64,000 nt of DNA from Flavobacteriaceae bacterium (GCA_947483075.1 CANKLE010000008.1:1-64000); one strand, 5' to 3'. Numbered from the stretch's first letter, positions 45,129 through 55,318 are shown. Translations and numbers: made by a program. Notes: generated from the letters alone by a model not told the origin.

Positions 45129-45365
45129 TTATAATATGATCTCGTCCTTAGCCCCATCAAAACGCAACTCGCAATTTGCCTCATACCAATAACTGGCTTT
45201 TTGCCCACTAAATTTAATAGGTGCATTGAGCTCGTTTCTCATGAAAGAGATATAATTATATACGGTACGTTCTGATATACCCAATTTAATGCACAGTTCT
45301 TTAGGCGGACCCGTGCGTTCGTTCTTTATTAGTTCGTGTAATTTTTTGATAACTCTAATGTCCAT
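45129..45365 (-). CDS. Small HTH domain transcriptional regulator
   Basis: A 78-residue DNA-binding protein. It is almost wholly a DeoR/HTH_11-like winged helix-turn-helix: RVIKKLHELIKNERTG..., recognition part ELCIKLGISERTVYNYISFM (about 24-43), wing about 50-66. The ATG at 45365 is chosen, since the upstream codons (MVAVSIYILALL) are not part of the fold. Similar small regulators in Bacteroidetes accompany accessory small genes. Two perfect palindromes lie in the spacer upstream, between it and the pentapeptide gene, and may be its operators. Confidence 0.75.
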   Translation of the reverse strand: MDIRVIKKLHELIKNERTGPPKELCIKLGISERTVYNYISFMRNELNAPIKFSGQKASYWYEANCELRFDGAKDEIIL

Positions 45366-45698
45366 AAGTAATGCAAGTATATAAATTGATACTGCAACCA
45401 AAATTCAGTGTGTAATTTTTTTTTAACAGCTGTGCATATTTTTTGTTATTTAGTATTTTTTCAGCATACTCTTTAACTCCAACAGGCGAAATATGTTACA
45501 ACTAATTTAAAATCATAGACTTATCAGTACCTCGGCTTTAATAAGTGATTACAAAATGATTTTATAAACAAATTTAGGGCCCTAATATTTGCAGTTATTG
45601 TAGATTTTCTACAGTAAATGTTAAATTAAACGGTAAACAAAACCGCTAGATGAAGTTCTAGTAAAATGACTTACTTTTAAAAAATTAATACTGAAGGG
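45366..45698. promoter_or_regulatory. Divergent regulatory spacer with two palindromes
   Basis: An AT-rich 333-bp spacer between the HTH gene (leftward) and the pentapeptide-repeat gene (rightward). It holds a perfect 12-bp palindrome TTAGGGCCCTAA (45574-45585), directly followed by AATATTTG, which is one base off the -7 box. A second inverted repeat TGTAGA-TTT-TCTACA lies at 45599-45613. Both flank the likely rightward start of transcription, as operators would. No ORF is convincing. Confidence 0.5.
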
Positions 45699-46268
45699 GT
45701 GTCTACTTATATATTTCAAGAAAAAACTACTCACAAAAGCTATTCAAGAGATGAACTCAATAACAGCGAATGGGAACAAAGCCTATTTGTGAATTGCAGT
45801 TTTAGCAGCTGCAATTGGATAGGGGTTTCCTTTATAGATTGTGTGTTTGAAAATTGTTTGTTTGATGGTGCACAACTTAACCATGTTGCGTTGCGTTCGG
45901 TTAGATTTATTAACTGTAGCATGAAAAACCTAAATTTTGCGATGTGCGACCGGCTGTTGTTTGCCGTTTGGTTTGAGCAATGCCGATTGGATTTTTCTAA
46001 ATTCTATACCCTACCCCTAAATGCAGCCCTATTTAACAACTGCAGCCTACTTGCCGTCGATTTCATGAAAGCGAATCTGCAAGCGGTAGTATTTGATAAA
46101 TGCGACTTGCATCGAGCAGAATTTGAAGGAGCGTTGGCCCAAAAAGCAGATTTTTATTCGAGTGAAAATTACAGCATTAATCCGGCCAAAACTAAGCTAA
46201 CTAAAGCGGTGTTTGCTGAGTCAAAACTAACGGGGTTAACCGCACACTTGGGATTAAAAATTAATTAG
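45699..46268 (+). CDS. Pentapeptide-repeat protein
   Basis: A 189-residue protein made of pentapeptide repeats of the A(D/N)LxX/CxF type (FVNCSFSSCNWIGVSFIDCVFENCLFDGAQLNH, then ANLQAVVFDKCDLHRAEFEGA), forming a right-handed square beta-helix. The repeats cover about residues 25-165. The start is GTG at 45699. Size and layout recall Qnr-type DNA gyrase-protecting proteins, but I cannot assign that role. It is unusually Cys-rich. It is convergent with GNAT, overlapping its end by 15 nt. Confidence 0.85.
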   Translation: MSTYIFQEKTTHKSYSRDELNNSEWEQSLFVNCSFSSCNWIGVSFIDCVFENCLFDGAQLNHVALRSVRFINCSMKNLNFAMCDRLLFAVWFEQCRLDFSKFYTLPLNAALFNNCSLLAVDFMKANLQAVVFDKCDLHRAEFEGALAQKADFYSSENYSINPAKTKLTKAVFAESKLTGLTAHLGLKIN

Positions 46269-46766
46269 GGATTTTGTGAAAACAAAATCTTCCATAACAT
46301 AGCCAAAATCAAGCAAAATATCTTCTGTTTTGAGTAGAGAAAAGCCATTTTTTTTATAAAAAAATTGGGCTGAATTGTTTCGATTTACATTCAGCAACAA
46401 GCAGTTACCTTCTGCTTCTACTGTAATATGGGAAACAAAATCGAGTAATTCTTGGCCAACATGTTGACGCTGGTACTCGGGCAGAATATATAATTTATGC
46501 ACTTTGGTAGTGCCCGGTAAATAATGCTGTTGAATGCCCACAAAACCAACGGTTTCCCCTTCTAAAATGGCTAGAAAATATTCGTGATTTTTCTCTGTGA
46601 CATCTTGAGTCAATGCCGATTCACAATAAAACAAATCCAACATAAAAAGCAACTGCGCTTCGGTAAGTATCGAACTATATGCCACAGGCCAAGTTTGTCG
46701 AGCTATCGTTTGAATTACGCTAAAATCAGAAAAAGTGGCTCTACGAATTTCTATTCTATTAGCCAT
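46254..46766 (-). CDS. GNAT family N-acetyltransferase
   Basis: A 170-residue Gcn5-type acetyltransferase. Motif A, the acetyl-CoA loop, is VHKLYILPEYQRQHVGQELLDFV (about 88-110), with LLLNVNRNNSAQFFYKKNGF as motif B (about 123-142). The acceptor is unknown. The start overlaps the miaE stop by 8 nt, so it is coupled to miaE and glyA in one leftward operon. Confidence 0.9.
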   Translation of the reverse strand: MANRIEIRRATFSDFSVIQTIARQTWPVAYSSILTEAQLLFMLDLFYCESALTQDVTEKNHEYFLAILEGETVGFVGIQQHYLPGTTKVHKLYILPEYQRQHVGQELLDFVSHITVEAEGNCLLLNVNRNNSAQFFYKKNGFSLLKTEDILLDFGYVMEDFVFTKSLINF

Positions 46767-47352
46767 GAACGGTTTCTTTTTTGCCGTATTTTACAATGAC
46801 CGAAGCTTCAAATTCGAGCCATTCTCGCCAGCGTTTCTCCACGTCAATGCCTTCGCCATATTTACGGGCATACCCAATAAAAGTAGTATAATGCGCTGCT
46901 TCACTTTCCATTAGTTCGCGATAAAAGGAAGCCAATTCAGGATCTTCTATGTTTTCTGAAAGCACTTTAAATCGTTCGCAACTTCGGGCTTCAATCATGG
47001 CCGAAAACAACATACGCTCCACAAAACCAGAAACTCGGCTACCCGTATTGCTTTGTTTCATGTAGTTCACCAATTCGCCCACGTACTCGTCTTTGCGTTC
47101 GCGACCCAACTTCAATCCACGTTGTTTGATGATGTTGTGCACTAGTTCAAAGTGTTCCAATTCTTCTTTGGCCAAAGCCAACATATCTGTAACCAAATCG
47201 GGGTATTCGGAGTTGATGGTCACAATCGTAATGGCATTCGTAGCTGCTTTTTGTTCACACCACGCATGATCCGTTAGAATTTCCTCGATGTTGGATTCTA
47301 CGATATTCACCCAGCGGGGATCAGTAGGCAATTGCAAACGGAAAGTTGACAT
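46759..47352 (-). CDS. miaE: tRNA-(ms2io6A)-hydroxylase MiaE
   Basis: A non-haem di-iron monooxygenase that hydroxylates the isopentenyl group of ms2i6A37 in tRNA. It has 197 residues from the ATG at 47352 (MSTFRLQLPTDPRW, the usual N-terminus; an ATG at 47373 is less likely). The ferritin-like iron ligands are in KEELEHFELVH (about 78-88), MIEARSCERF (about 121-130) and ESEAAHYTTF (about 153-162). miaA, the gene that makes its precursor modification, is at 62322 in this window. Confidence 0.92.
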   Translation of the reverse strand: MSTFRLQLPTDPRWVNIVESNIEEILTDHAWCEQKAATNAITIVTINSEYPDLVTDMLALAKEELEHFELVHNIIKQRGLKLGRERKDEYVGELVNYMKQSNTGSRVSGFVERMLFSAMIEARSCERFKVLSENIEDPELASFYRELMESEAAHYTTFIGYARKYGEGIDVEKRWREWLEFEASVIVKYGKKETVHG

Positions 47353-47362
47353 ACTATTTAAG

Positions 47363-48637
47363 TTAAAATACAAATAAAGGCCGTTCGCTCATCATTTCAT
47401 TGACTTCGTCAGCAACTGCTTCAATTTCGGCTTCGTCGGTGTGGTTCATCAACACGCGATCAATCAAGGCCACGATGATTTCCATGTCGCTTTCTACTAA
47501 TCCCCGTGTGGTGATAGCAGGAGTTCCGATGCGGATTCCAGAGGTTACAAAAGGAGATTTATCATCAAAAGGAACCATATTTTTATTTACCGTAATTTCT
47601 GCTTTTACCAAGGCGTTTTCGGCTTCTTTTCCGGTAATGTTCTTGTTGCGTAAATCGATTAACATCATGTGGTTGTCGGTTCCACCTGAGATTAAATGGT
47701 AATCGCGTTTCACAAAGGCTTCAGCCATGGCTTTGGCATTTTTTTGCACCTGCATGGCATAACGAAAAAATTCGTCGGTGAGGCATTCGCCAAAGGCAAC
47801 TGCTTTGGCCGCAATAATGTGCATCAACGGACCCCCTTGATTTCCTGGAAACACAGCCAAGTCTAACAAAGACGACATCATACGGATTTCACCTTTTGGC
47901 GTAGTTAATCCCCATGGGTTTTCGAAATCTTTGCCCATCATAATCATTCCGCCACGAGGTCCGCGCAAGGTTTTGTGGGTGGTCGTAGTTACAATATGGC
48001 AATGTGGAATCGGGTCGTTCATTAATCCTTTGGCAATCAAACCAGCAGGATGTGAAATATCGGCAAGCAATAAAGCCCCAACACTGTCGGCAATTATACG
48101 AAATCGGGCAAAATCCATGTCTCGGCAATAGGCTGAGGCACCAGCAATGATCATTTTGGGTTGCTCGCGTGTAGCTATTTCTTGAATTTTATCGTAATCA
48201 AAACGGCCCGTTTCTTTTTCAACGCCGTAGAATGAAGCCGTATATAATTTACCGGAGAAATTTACCGGGGAGCCGTGGGTTAAGTGTCCGCCGTGTGATA
48301 AATCAAATCCTAAAATTTTATCACCCGGCTTCAAACAGGCCGAAAAAACTGCCGTATTGGCTTGCGATCCCGAGTGCGGTTGTACATTCACGTATTCGGC
48401 ACCAAACAATTCTTTGGCACGATCAATGGCAATTTGTTCTACTATATCTACTACTTCACAACCGCCATAATAACGTTTGCCAGGATAACCCTCGGCATAT
48501 TTATTGGTTAAACAAGAACCAGCCGCTTCCATGACTTCATCGCTGACAAAGTTTTCTGAGGCAATGAGTTCTATTCCATGTTGTTGTCTGTCTTGTTCGT
48601 CTAGGATCAGGTCGAATATTTGTTGGTCGTGTTGCAT
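47363..48637 (-). CDS. glyA: Serine hydroxymethyltransferase
   Basis: A PLP enzyme that converts serine and tetrahydrofolate to glycine and 5,10-methylene-THF. It has 424 residues, the standard length. [15 protein letters not shown] lies near residue 28, YYGGCEVVD at about 56-64, and the PLP lysine is in [14 protein letters not shown] (about residue 222). The gene starts its own leftward unit; miaE follows after 10 nt. It is divergent from the fumarylacetoacetase gene, with a promoter for the latter between. Confidence 0.97.
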   Translation of the reverse strand: MQHDQQIFDLILDEQDRQQHGIELIASENFVSDEVMEAAGSCLTNKYAEGYPGKRYYGGCEVVDIVEQIAIDRAKELFGAEYVNVQPHSGSQANTAVFSACLKPGDKILGFDLSHGGHLTHGSPVNFSGKLYTASFYGVEKETGRFDYDKIQEIATREQPKMIIAGASAYCRDMDFARFRIIADSVGALLLADISHPAGLIAKGLMNDPIPHCHIVTTTTHKTLRGPRGGMIMMGKDFENPWGLTTPKGEIRMMSSLLDLAVFPGNQGGPLMHIIAAKAVAFGECLTDEFFRYAMQVQKNAKAMAEAFVKRDYHLISGGTDNHMMLIDLRNKNITGKEAENALVKAEITVNKNMVPFDDKSPFVTSGIRIGTPAITTRGLVESDMEIIVALIDRVLMNHTDEAEIEAVADEVNEMMSERPLFVF

Positions 48638-48681
48638 TGGGTTTTAATTTAATTTTAACGGACCAAAAATACAAAAATCGT

Positions 48682-48711
48682 TTGGTAAATAATTCATTAA
48701 TGATATATTTG
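48682..48711 (+). promoter_or_regulatory. Promoter of fumarylacetoacetase
   Basis: TTG (48682-48684), 19 nt, then TATATTTG (48704-48711), a full match to the Bacteroidetes promoter. The start would be near 48717, giving a leader of about 30 nt before the ATG at 48747. Confidence 0.7.
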
Positions 48712-48746
48712 ATCACTGAATTTTCAACAACAAATTAACCATTCTT

Positions 48747-50030
48747 ATGCCTATAACTGCCAATAATCCCGCACGTAAATCGTGGGTAGACATTCCGCCA
48801 AAAAGTGATTTTCCCATTCAAAATATTCCGTTTGGTGTATTCATTTCCAAAAATGATGTCATCACGATTGGAACGCGTATAGGCGATTATGCAATAGACT
48901 TGGGTGCTTTGCAACAACTCCATTATTTTGAAGGAATTGAGCTCACCGAAGACTTGTTTATGCAAGACACTTTGAATGATTTTATCTCGGCTGGTAAAAT
49001 TACTTGGCGATTGGTTCGCAACCGCATTGCCGATATTTTTGACATTAGCAATCCGCTGTTACGAGATAATGCAGCACACCGAGCACAAATTATTTGCGCA
49101 GTTGCCGAAGTAGAAATGCAGTTGCCCGTTCAAATTGGCGATTATACTGATTTTTATTCGAGCAAAGAACACGCCACCAATGTGGGCATGATGTTTCGCG
49201 ATCCGGCCAATGCCTTGCTCCCTAACTGGCTTCACATTCCGGTGGGCTACCACGGTCGAAGCTCTACCATTGTGCCTTCGGGAATTCCGGTGCATAGACC
49301 GATGGGTCAGACCTTGCCAAATGGCGAAAACACCCCTGTTTTTGGTCCTTCTCGCTTGATTGATTTTGAACTCGAAATGGCCTTCATCACCACCGATGCC
49401 AATGTAATGGGAGAAAACATTCCGGTGCACGAAGCCGAAGACTATATTTTTGGGATGGTTTTGTTGAATGATTGGAGTGCCCGCGACATACAAAAATGGG
49501 AATATGTTCCGCTAGGCCCTTTTTTGGCCAAAAATTTTGCCTCTTCGATTTCTCCTTGGATCGTAACAATGGAAGCCTTAGAACCTTTTAGAACCAAAAG
49601 TCCGAATCAAGACCCTACGCCGCTACCCTATTTGCAACAAAAAGGAAAACACGCTTTTGATATTCAGTTGGAAGTAGCCATACAACCCGAAAATGGGGAT
49701 GAGACAATCGTTTCTCAATCGAACTTTAAATACATGTATTGGACGATGAGCCAGCAATTGGCACACCATACCTCCAATGGCTGTCGGGTAAATTCGGGCG
49801 ATATGATGGGATCGGGGACTATCTCCGGACCTACGCCATCTAGCTATGGCTCGATGTTGGAACTCACTTGGGGTGGTAAAAATCCTTTACAATTAGCTGA
49901 CGGTTCCGAACGCAAATTCATCAACGACAACGACACCGTAATCATGAAGGGCTTTTGCAAAAACAAGGAAGTACGCATCGGATTTGGTGAAGTTTCAAGC
50001 AAACTCCTGCCGCCTTTTGTGCGCAAATAA
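48747..50030 (+). CDS. fahA: Fumarylacetoacetase
   Basis: The last step of tyrosine/homogentisate breakdown: fumarylacetoacetate to fumarate and acetoacetate. It has 427 residues, as in eukaryotic FAH. An N-terminal SH3-like domain (about 15-115) is followed by the C-terminal FAH domain. DFYSSKEHATNVGMMF (about 132-147) has a metal Asp; FELEMAFITT, LLNDWSARDIQKWEY and SGTISGP are the metal and active-site signatures. It stands alone with its own promoter and is convergent with ytxJ, 2 nt away. Confidence 0.96.
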   Translation: MPITANNPARKSWVDIPPKSDFPIQNIPFGVFISKNDVITIGTRIGDYAIDLGALQQLHYFEGIELTEDLFMQDTLNDFISAGKITWRLVRNRIADIFDISNPLLRDNAAHRAQIICAVAEVEMQLPVQIGDYTDFYSSKEHATNVGMMFRDPANALLPNWLHIPVGYHGRSSTIVPSGIPVHRPMGQTLPNGENTPVFGPSRLIDFELEMAFITTDANVMGENIPVHEAEDYIFGMVLLNDWSARDIQKWEYVPLGPFLAKNFASSISPWIVTMEALEPFRTKSPNQDPTPLPYLQQKGKHAFDIQLEVAIQPENGDETIVSQSNFKYMYWTMSQQLAHHTSNGCRVNSGDMMGSGTISGPTPSSYGSMLELTWGGKNPLQLADGSERKFINDNDTVIMKGFCKNKEVRIGFGEVSSKLLPPFVRK

Positions 50031-50032
50031 AT

Positions 50033-50416
50033 TTAGAGATACTTTTTTAAAAGTTGGGCATCGATGTCCGAATGCGAAGCGTGGTGCACCACTTTTCCTT
50101 TATTCAATAGAATCAATTGGGGCGATTGATGCGTGACCGAAAACTGCTCGGCAATAGCCGACGAAATGGGTCGGTATTCCAATAAATCCAAGTAATACGC
50201 ATCGACTGCATCTGCCAAATCAAATTCATTTTCAAATTGTTTCAAGACACTACGGCTGACTCCACAACGGGTGCTGTGTTTAAAAATTAGCAATGGTTTT
50301 TTTTGGGATTCTTCCATCAACTGATCTATTTGAGATAAAGTAGTAAGTGGAATCCAAGGAACTTTTGAAAATTCAGAAGACGTATTGTTGCCAAAAAGAC
50401 CGGAAAATAAACTCAT
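50033..50416 (-). CDS. ytxJ: Bacillithiol-system redox protein YtxJ (DUF2847)
   Basis: A 127-residue thioredoxin-fold protein. The active-site segment HSTRCGVSRSVLKQFE (about 46-61) has a single Cys in a CxxS setting, as in monothiol bacilliredoxins. The cis-Pro region HQSPQLILLNKGKVVHH (about 95-111) is the thioredoxin-type signature. Members are proposed to remove bacillithiol from proteins. It is divergent from clpB. Confidence 0.88.
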   Translation of the reverse strand: MSLFSGLFGNNTSSEFSKVPWIPLTTLSQIDQLMEESQKKPLLIFKHSTRCGVSRSVLKQFENEFDLADAVDAYYLDLLEYRPISSAIAEQFSVTHQSPQLILLNKGKVVHHASHSDIDAQLLKKYL

Positions 50417-50565
50417 CAGGATATACTTTAAGACAAAATGACTGATTTACTGATATAAATCAGGTGAATTGGAGTCAAGATGTCGGAATTTGCGCATTGG
50501 AACAGATCTTGTCGAATGCAAAGCAAAACTAATTGAAATCACCCAAATTCTAATCCTACTTCACC

Positions 50566-53160
50566 ATGAATTTAGCAAAGTTTACCACCAAATCACAAGA
50601 AGCAATTCAACAGGCTCAGCTACTTGCCCAAGGAATGGATCACGCCCAAATAGAAAACGAACATTTACTTCGGGCTATTTTGGATGTTGATCAACACGTA
50701 ACACCCTTTTTACTCAAAAAAACACAGGTGAATTTAGCCACCTTAAACAACCAAATTGACGCCACCTTACAAAGCTATCCCAAAGTTTCGGGAGGCAATT
50801 TACAGCTGTCACGCACCACTAATTCTACGCTCAATGAGGCCGAATTGTATGCCCAAAAACGCCAAGACGAATACGTGGCGATTGAACACATTGTGTATGC
50901 GGTATTCACCACCAAAAGCAAACTCAGTCAACAATTGAAAGACATGGGCTTGACTGAAAAAGCTTTGATTGCTGCAATTGACGAATTGCGAAAAGGCGAA
51001 CGCGTAACCTCCCCCTCGGCCGAAGAAACCTACAATGCCTTGTCCAAATATGCCAAGAACCTCAACGAATTGGCTAAAAATGGTAAACTCGATCCGGTGA
51101 TTGGCCGAGACGAAGAGATTCGCCGCGTGTTGCAAATTCTTACCCGACGCACCAAAAACAATCCGATGTTGGTGGGCGAACCGGGTGTGGGTAAAACCGC
51201 GATTGCTGAGGGATTGGCCCACCGCATTGTAGATGGCGATGTGCCCGATAACTTGAAAGACAAACTCGTGTTTTCACTCGATATGGGTGCCCTGATTGCC
51301 GGTGCCAAATACAAAGGCGAATTTGAAGAACGACTCAAATCGGTGGTCAAAGAAGTAACCGCCGCTGAGGGAGACATTGTATTGTTTATCGATGAAATTC
51401 ACACCTTAGTTGGAGCCGGCGGTGGCGAAGGAGCCATGGATGCCGCCAATATTTTGAAACCCGCCTTGGCTCGAGGGGAATTGCGCGCCATTGGAGCCAC
51501 TACCCTAGACGAATACCAAAAATACTTTGAGAAAGACAAAGCATTAGAACGTCGTTTTCAAAAAGTGATGATTGACGAACCCGATACCGAAAGCGCGATC
51601 TCCATCTTGCGAGGCATCAAAGAAAAATACGAAACGCACCATAAAGTGCAAATCAAAGACGATGCGATTATTGCGGCAGTAGAATTGTCGCAACGCTACA
51701 TCACCAATCGATTTTTGCCCGACAAAGCCATTGACCTGATGGACGAGGCTGCTTCAAAACTGCGCATGGAAATCAATTCCAAACCCGAAGAATTGGATGT
51801 ATTGGACCGTAAAATCATGCAATTGGAAATAGAAATTGAAGCCATCAAGCGCGAAAACGACGAAAGCAAACTCAAAGTCTTGGGCATGGAATTGGCCAAT
51901 GTAAAAGAAGACCGCAACGAAATTTATTCGCGTTGGAAAGCCGAAAAAGATGTGGTGGATGCCATTCAATCCGAAAAGCAAAAAATCGAGGATTACAAAT
52001 ACGAAGCCGAACGGGCCGAACGCGAAGGCGATTACGGAAAAGTAGCCGAAATTCGCTACGGAAAAATCAAGGAAGCACAGGCAATATTGGACCAACTGCA
52101 AACCGATTTGGCCAACAACCCAGCCGGGCATTCCTTGATTAAAGAAGAAGTAACCCGCGAAGACATTGCCGAAGTGGTGGCCAAATGGACCGGCATTCCG
52201 GTAACGAAAATGCTGCAAGGTGAACGCGAAAAATTGTTGCACTTAGAAGCCGAATTGCACAAACGGGTGGTGGGCCAAGAAGAAGCGATTGAAGCAGTGA
52301 GTGATGCGGTACGTCGAAGTCGAGCAGGCTTGCAAGACTTAAAGAAGCCCATTGGTACCTTCTTGTTTTTGGGCACTACGGGTGTGGGTAAAACCGAATT
52401 GGCCAAAGCCTTAGCCACTTATTTATTTGACGACGAAAACGCCATGACGCGCATTGACATGAGCGAATACCAAGAACGCCATAGCGTGAGCCGTTTGGTG
52501 GGAGCGCCTCCGGGTTATGTGGGTTACGATGAAGGCGGTCAATTGACCGAAGCTGTGCGCCGCAAACCCTACTCCGTAATTTTATTGGACGAAATAGAAA
52601 AAGCGCATCCCGACACCTTTAATATCTTGTTGCAAGTACTCGACGAAGGCCGACTCACCGACAACAAAGGACGTTTGGCCGATTTTAAAAACACGATCAT
52701 CATTATGACTTCCAATTTGGGAAGTGCCATCATTCAAGAAAAATTTGAAAATTTCAAAGGATCGATTGAAGCCGCTACAGAAGCCGCCAAAACAGAAGTC
52801 TTGGGCTTGTTGAAACAAACGGTGCGTCCAGAATTCATCAACCGTATTGACGAAATAGTCTTGTTTACGCCGCTAACTTCGGAGAATATTACTCAAATTG
52901 TACACATTCAGCTGAAAGGAATTCTCAAAATGTTGGCCCAACAACACATCACCCTCGATGCCACGCCCGAAGCCATTGCTTATTTGGCGCAAAAAGGCTA
53001 CGATCCGCAATTTGGCGCACGACCAGTAAAACGAGTGATCCAGCGGGAAGTGTTGAACCAATTGTCTAAAGAAATCCTCTCGGGATCCATCACCGCTGAG
53101 AGCATCATTTTGCTCGACGCCTTTGACGGCAAACTGGTGTTCCGAAATCAAACTCTGTAA
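50566..53160 (+). CDS. clpB: ATP-dependent disaggregase ClpB
   Basis: A Hsp100 disaggregase that rescues aggregated proteins together with DnaK. It has 864 residues, full length. The Clp_N repeat domain spans about 1-145. AAA+ domain 1 has Walker A GEPGVGKT (204-211) and Walker [16 protein letters not shown]; the coiled-coil M domain spans about 400-520. AAA+ domain 2 has [13 protein letters not shown] (about 603-615) and [11 protein letters not shown]. The C-terminus has [10 protein letters not shown]. No HrcA-type operator is seen upstream. A terminator follows. Confidence 0.97.
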   Translation: MNLAKFTTKSQEAIQQAQLLAQGMDHAQIENEHLLRAILDVDQHVTPFLLKKTQVNLATLNNQIDATLQSYPKVSGGNLQLSRTTNSTLNEAELYAQKRQDEYVAIEHIVYAVFTTKSKLSQQLKDMGLTEKALIAAIDELRKGERVTSPSAEETYNALSKYAKNLNELAKNGKLDPVIGRDEEIRRVLQILTRRTKNNPMLVGEPGVGKTAIAEGLAHRIVDGDVPDNLKDKLVFSLDMGALIAGAKYKGEFEERLKSVVKEVTAAEGDIVLFIDEIHTLVGAGGGEGAMDAANILKPALARGELRAIGATTLDEYQKYFEKDKALERRFQKVMIDEPDTESAISILRGIKEKYETHHKVQIKDDAIIAAVELSQRYITNRFLPDKAIDLMDEAASKLRMEINSKPEELDVLDRKIMQLEIEIEAIKRENDESKLKVLGMELANVKEDRNEIYSRWKAEKDVVDAIQSEKQKIEDYKYEAERAEREGDYGKVAEIRYGKIKEAQAILDQLQTDLANNPAGHSLIKEEVTREDIAEVVAKWTGIPVTKMLQGEREKLLHLEAELHKRVVGQEEAIEAVSDAVRRSRAGLQDLKKPIGTFLFLGTTGVGKTELAKALATYLFDDENAMTRIDMSEYQERHSVSRLVGAPPGYVGYDEGGQLTEAVRRKPYSVILLDEIEKAHPDTFNILLQVLDEGRLTDNKGRLADFKNTIIIMTSNLGSAIIQEKFENFKGSIEAATEAAKTEVLGLLKQTVRPEFINRIDEIVLFTPLTSENITQIVHIQLKGILKMLAQQHITLDATPEAIAYLAQKGYDPQFGARPVKRVIQREVLNQLSKEILSGSITAESIILLDAFDGKLVFRNQTL

Positions 53161-53164
53161 CGCA

Positions 53165-53198
53165 AAAGAGCACTCTGGGTTAGAGTGCTCTTTTTTTT
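53165..53198 (+). terminator. Terminator of clpB
   Basis: The 9-bp stem AGAGCACTC/GAGTGCTCT with loop TGGGTTA is followed by eight T, directly after the clpB stop. Confidence 0.9.
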
Positions 53199-53255
53199 GT
53201 TTGAAAATTTCAAAATTTGAAGATTTGGAAATTTGGAAATTCAAAAAGATTATAT

Positions 53256-53525
53256 TCATTTCTTCGATTTCTAAAATCTGTGTTGCTAATTTTAATTAAT
53301 AAAATTGGCTAAGTGTCCATTTATGTTTTATGGAACGCAGATTTATATAATTAGAATAATCTGGAAAATTTTTATCATTTCTTCGATTTCTCAAATCTGT
53401 GTTGCTAATTTTAATTAATAAAATTGGCTAAGTGTCCATTTATGTTTTATGGAACGCAGATTTATATAATTAGAATAATCTGGAAAATTTTTATCATTTC
53501 TTCGATTTCTCAAATCTGTGTTGCT
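53256..53525. repeat. 119-bp tandem repeat with nested inverted repeats
   Basis: Two complete 119-bp units start at 53256 and 53375, and a partial third at 53494. Units differ at very few positions. Each holds an outer pair ATCTGTGTTGC and GGAACGCAGAT, an inner AATTTTA/TAAAATT palindrome and a TCCAT/ATGGA hairpin, so a unit can fold as a branched stem. A single half-site, AATCTGTGTTGC, recurs at about 55188-55199. No ORF is seen. It lies in the spacer between the clpB terminator and the end of the hypothetical gene at 53593. Confidence 0.85.
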
Positions 53526-53592
53526 GTTCTTTTTTCCGATACTAGTGTACATGACCATTAGCTTTAATCAAGAACACCACAATTATTAATTT

Positions 53593-54960
53593 TTAATTAA
53601 AAATAACTTTATATATCTCCTCATACGATTTTAACTGCTTTGGATGCACATGCATGGTAATTAATTGTGTTTTATCATGGGGATTTAATTTTTTGATATC
53701 CTCGTTTTTCAAATAGGCCAAATTGCCCGATTTAGTGATTCCCCAGATCAAATTTTTAGCCGCTGGATTGTATTGTACAGAACCGGTATATCGAAATAAA
53801 GTATTGGAGTTTAATTGAACTAAGACTAAATTTTGAAGAGAAATGCGTGCACCGGATTCGTCTACATAATTGGGTGGCAATACTCCTCCCGATGGATAAG
53901 ACGTTGGGTAATCGCAATTTGTAAAACCAAAACTGTTTAATTCCAAGGTTCGGATTACTTTCTCGATAGGGTTTAATTTGAGGACTTCATCTTGACGGTA
54001 TTTATCAATTAATGCCCAATAATCATCCCATTTTTGTCTGATTAAATCCTGATTTTGGAGCAATTTTTTGTACTTTTTTTGGTAATGGCGCATGGCTTCG
54101 TTATAGTCTTTTCCCTTTTTGAAGGCCAAATAACAGGTGCATTTCTGGGTTTGTTGATACGCTCCAATGCCCTTAATAGAGGTGACTTCATATTCGCCAT
54201 TTTGCAAAGGCTTCACCCGCATTTCTTGTGCATCACTTATTTTGCATTGCGCAGGATTTACCGGTTCAAACAACACATTGTGGTATTCGTAGATTTCAGG
54301 AAAATTTCCGGTATCGTCTTTGATCTCAAAAGCAGAATTTGAAGCCAAAACCGGTTTTCGAGGAATGGGCATTTGATCTCCAGCATTGGATGTAACTGAA
54401 ATACTATCTTTTCCTTTCTCAATCCAACGACCAGTGGTTTTGTCAAAATCATACAAATTGAATTGGCTTGATTTAGTCCAGCTGAGTAAATTGACCTTTA
54501 TTTTATTAGCCGGATTTACAAAAACTTCTTGCTGCTGGGCAGTTGCGTTGAGCTCAATCATTCCGCCCGATTCCAACACCGTTTCTTTGCCTTCATCATC
54601 ATATTCCATCGGAACGCCAGCGACATAAAATTCTAATGGACTAAAAAACTCTCGAAATTTAAGTTCCACTTTACCGGTTACAGGCTGTCCTGAGGCATCC
54701 AAAAATGCATTGGCCGGAATCACAAGCTGAGAACCGCGTTTGGAGGTAAGTTGTTGCGGTTTTGTCGGATCAACCACAAAGGTTTCATAAGGCAAATCGA
54801 CACCCGGAAAGGGTGGGTTTAATTTAAACGCTGTGGCCGAAGTAGGTTTTTGTTTGGGCAACTTTTTCTCAATTTTATGGTTGCAGGTGTACACCGACAA
54901 TGCAACGACAACTGCAACTGCACCGAGCAGCATTCCGGTAATTTTAGTTAATTTTTTCAT
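53593..54960 (-). CDS. Exported protein of unknown function
   Basis: A 455-residue protein with an N-terminal membrane anchor or signal peptide (MKKLTKITGMLLGAVAVVVALSVYTC; a C at about 26 could be lipidated). Residues 60-160 have a ZU5-like or carboxypeptidase-regulatory feel (SKRGSQLVIPANAFLDASG, KVELKFREFFSPLEF), as seen in several Bacteroidetes envelope proteins. A Lys- and Tyr-rich helical middle (about 290-330) and a beta C-terminus follow. No catalytic motif is seen. It stands alone, with the 119-bp repeats downstream. Confidence 0.8.
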   Translation of the reverse strand: MKKLTKITGMLLGAVAVVVALSVYTCNHKIEKKLPKQKPTSATAFKLNPPFPGVDLPYETFVVDPTKPQQLTSKRGSQLVIPANAFLDASGQPVTGKVELKFREFFSPLEFYVAGVPMEYDDEGKETVLESGGMIELNATAQQQEVFVNPANKIKVNLLSWTKSSQFNLYDFDKTTGRWIEKGKDSISVTSNAGDQMPIPRKPVLASNSAFEIKDDTGNFPEIYEYHNVLFEPVNPAQCKISDAQEMRVKPLQNGEYEVTSIKGIGAYQQTQKCTCYLAFKKGKDYNEAMRHYQKKYKKLLQNQDLIRQKWDDYWALIDKYRQDEVLKLNPIEKVIRTLELNSFGFTNCDYPTSYPSGGVLPPNYVDESGARISLQNLVLVQLNSNTLFRYTGSVQYNPAAKNLIWGITKSGNLAYLKNEDIKKLNPHDKTQLITMHVHPKQLKSYEEIYKVIFN

Positions 54961-55318
54961 GGTAGTTTATTTAGGGTTAGACATTAATTGAGCTAAATTA
55001 TTTATCGTATCAGTCATGAACGACGGCTTCATATAGTATTTCTTTGGGTTGCGTATTCTCGCTATAACTAAACCAAAAGTGTATGAATAATTAAACGTTT
55101 TAACTATATATCTACAAACACTAACGCATTTTTTTATTTTTAGTTACACTTTTTTTAATAAATTTTAAAAATTAGTAGAATTTATTCAATCTGTGTTGCT
55201 TTACTGAATCAACATTATTATGTCTACTTTTCTAGCTAATCAATCCAATCAAAATTCAAAAATCTAAAATCGTTAATCGTTAATCCCTACTGCTTATATT
55301 TACCAAAAATTAATTTCC
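54961..55318. other. AT-rich divergent spacer (358 bp)
   Basis: No ORF or RNA is seen. It holds an isolated AATCTGTGTTGC half-site (about 55188) of the 119-bp repeat family, and TATATTTA (55296-55303), one base off the -7 box, before the GTG at 55319. Confidence 0.6.

Noticed and set aside
45063..45134. 23-residue ORF (MHAYNKNILGLRL...) beside the HTH gene
   Set aside because: It has no box, signal or composition that marks it as a gene, and it overlaps the end of the HTH gene on the other strand.
44428..45400. Integrative element at tRNA-Arg
   Set aside because: No integrase, no second copy of the tRNA 3' end and no other mobile gene is seen. The region is only called accessory.
50469..50690. 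73-codon frame overlapping the clpB start
   Set aside because: It reads through the clpB start in another frame and is not protein-like; clpB's N-terminus is secure.
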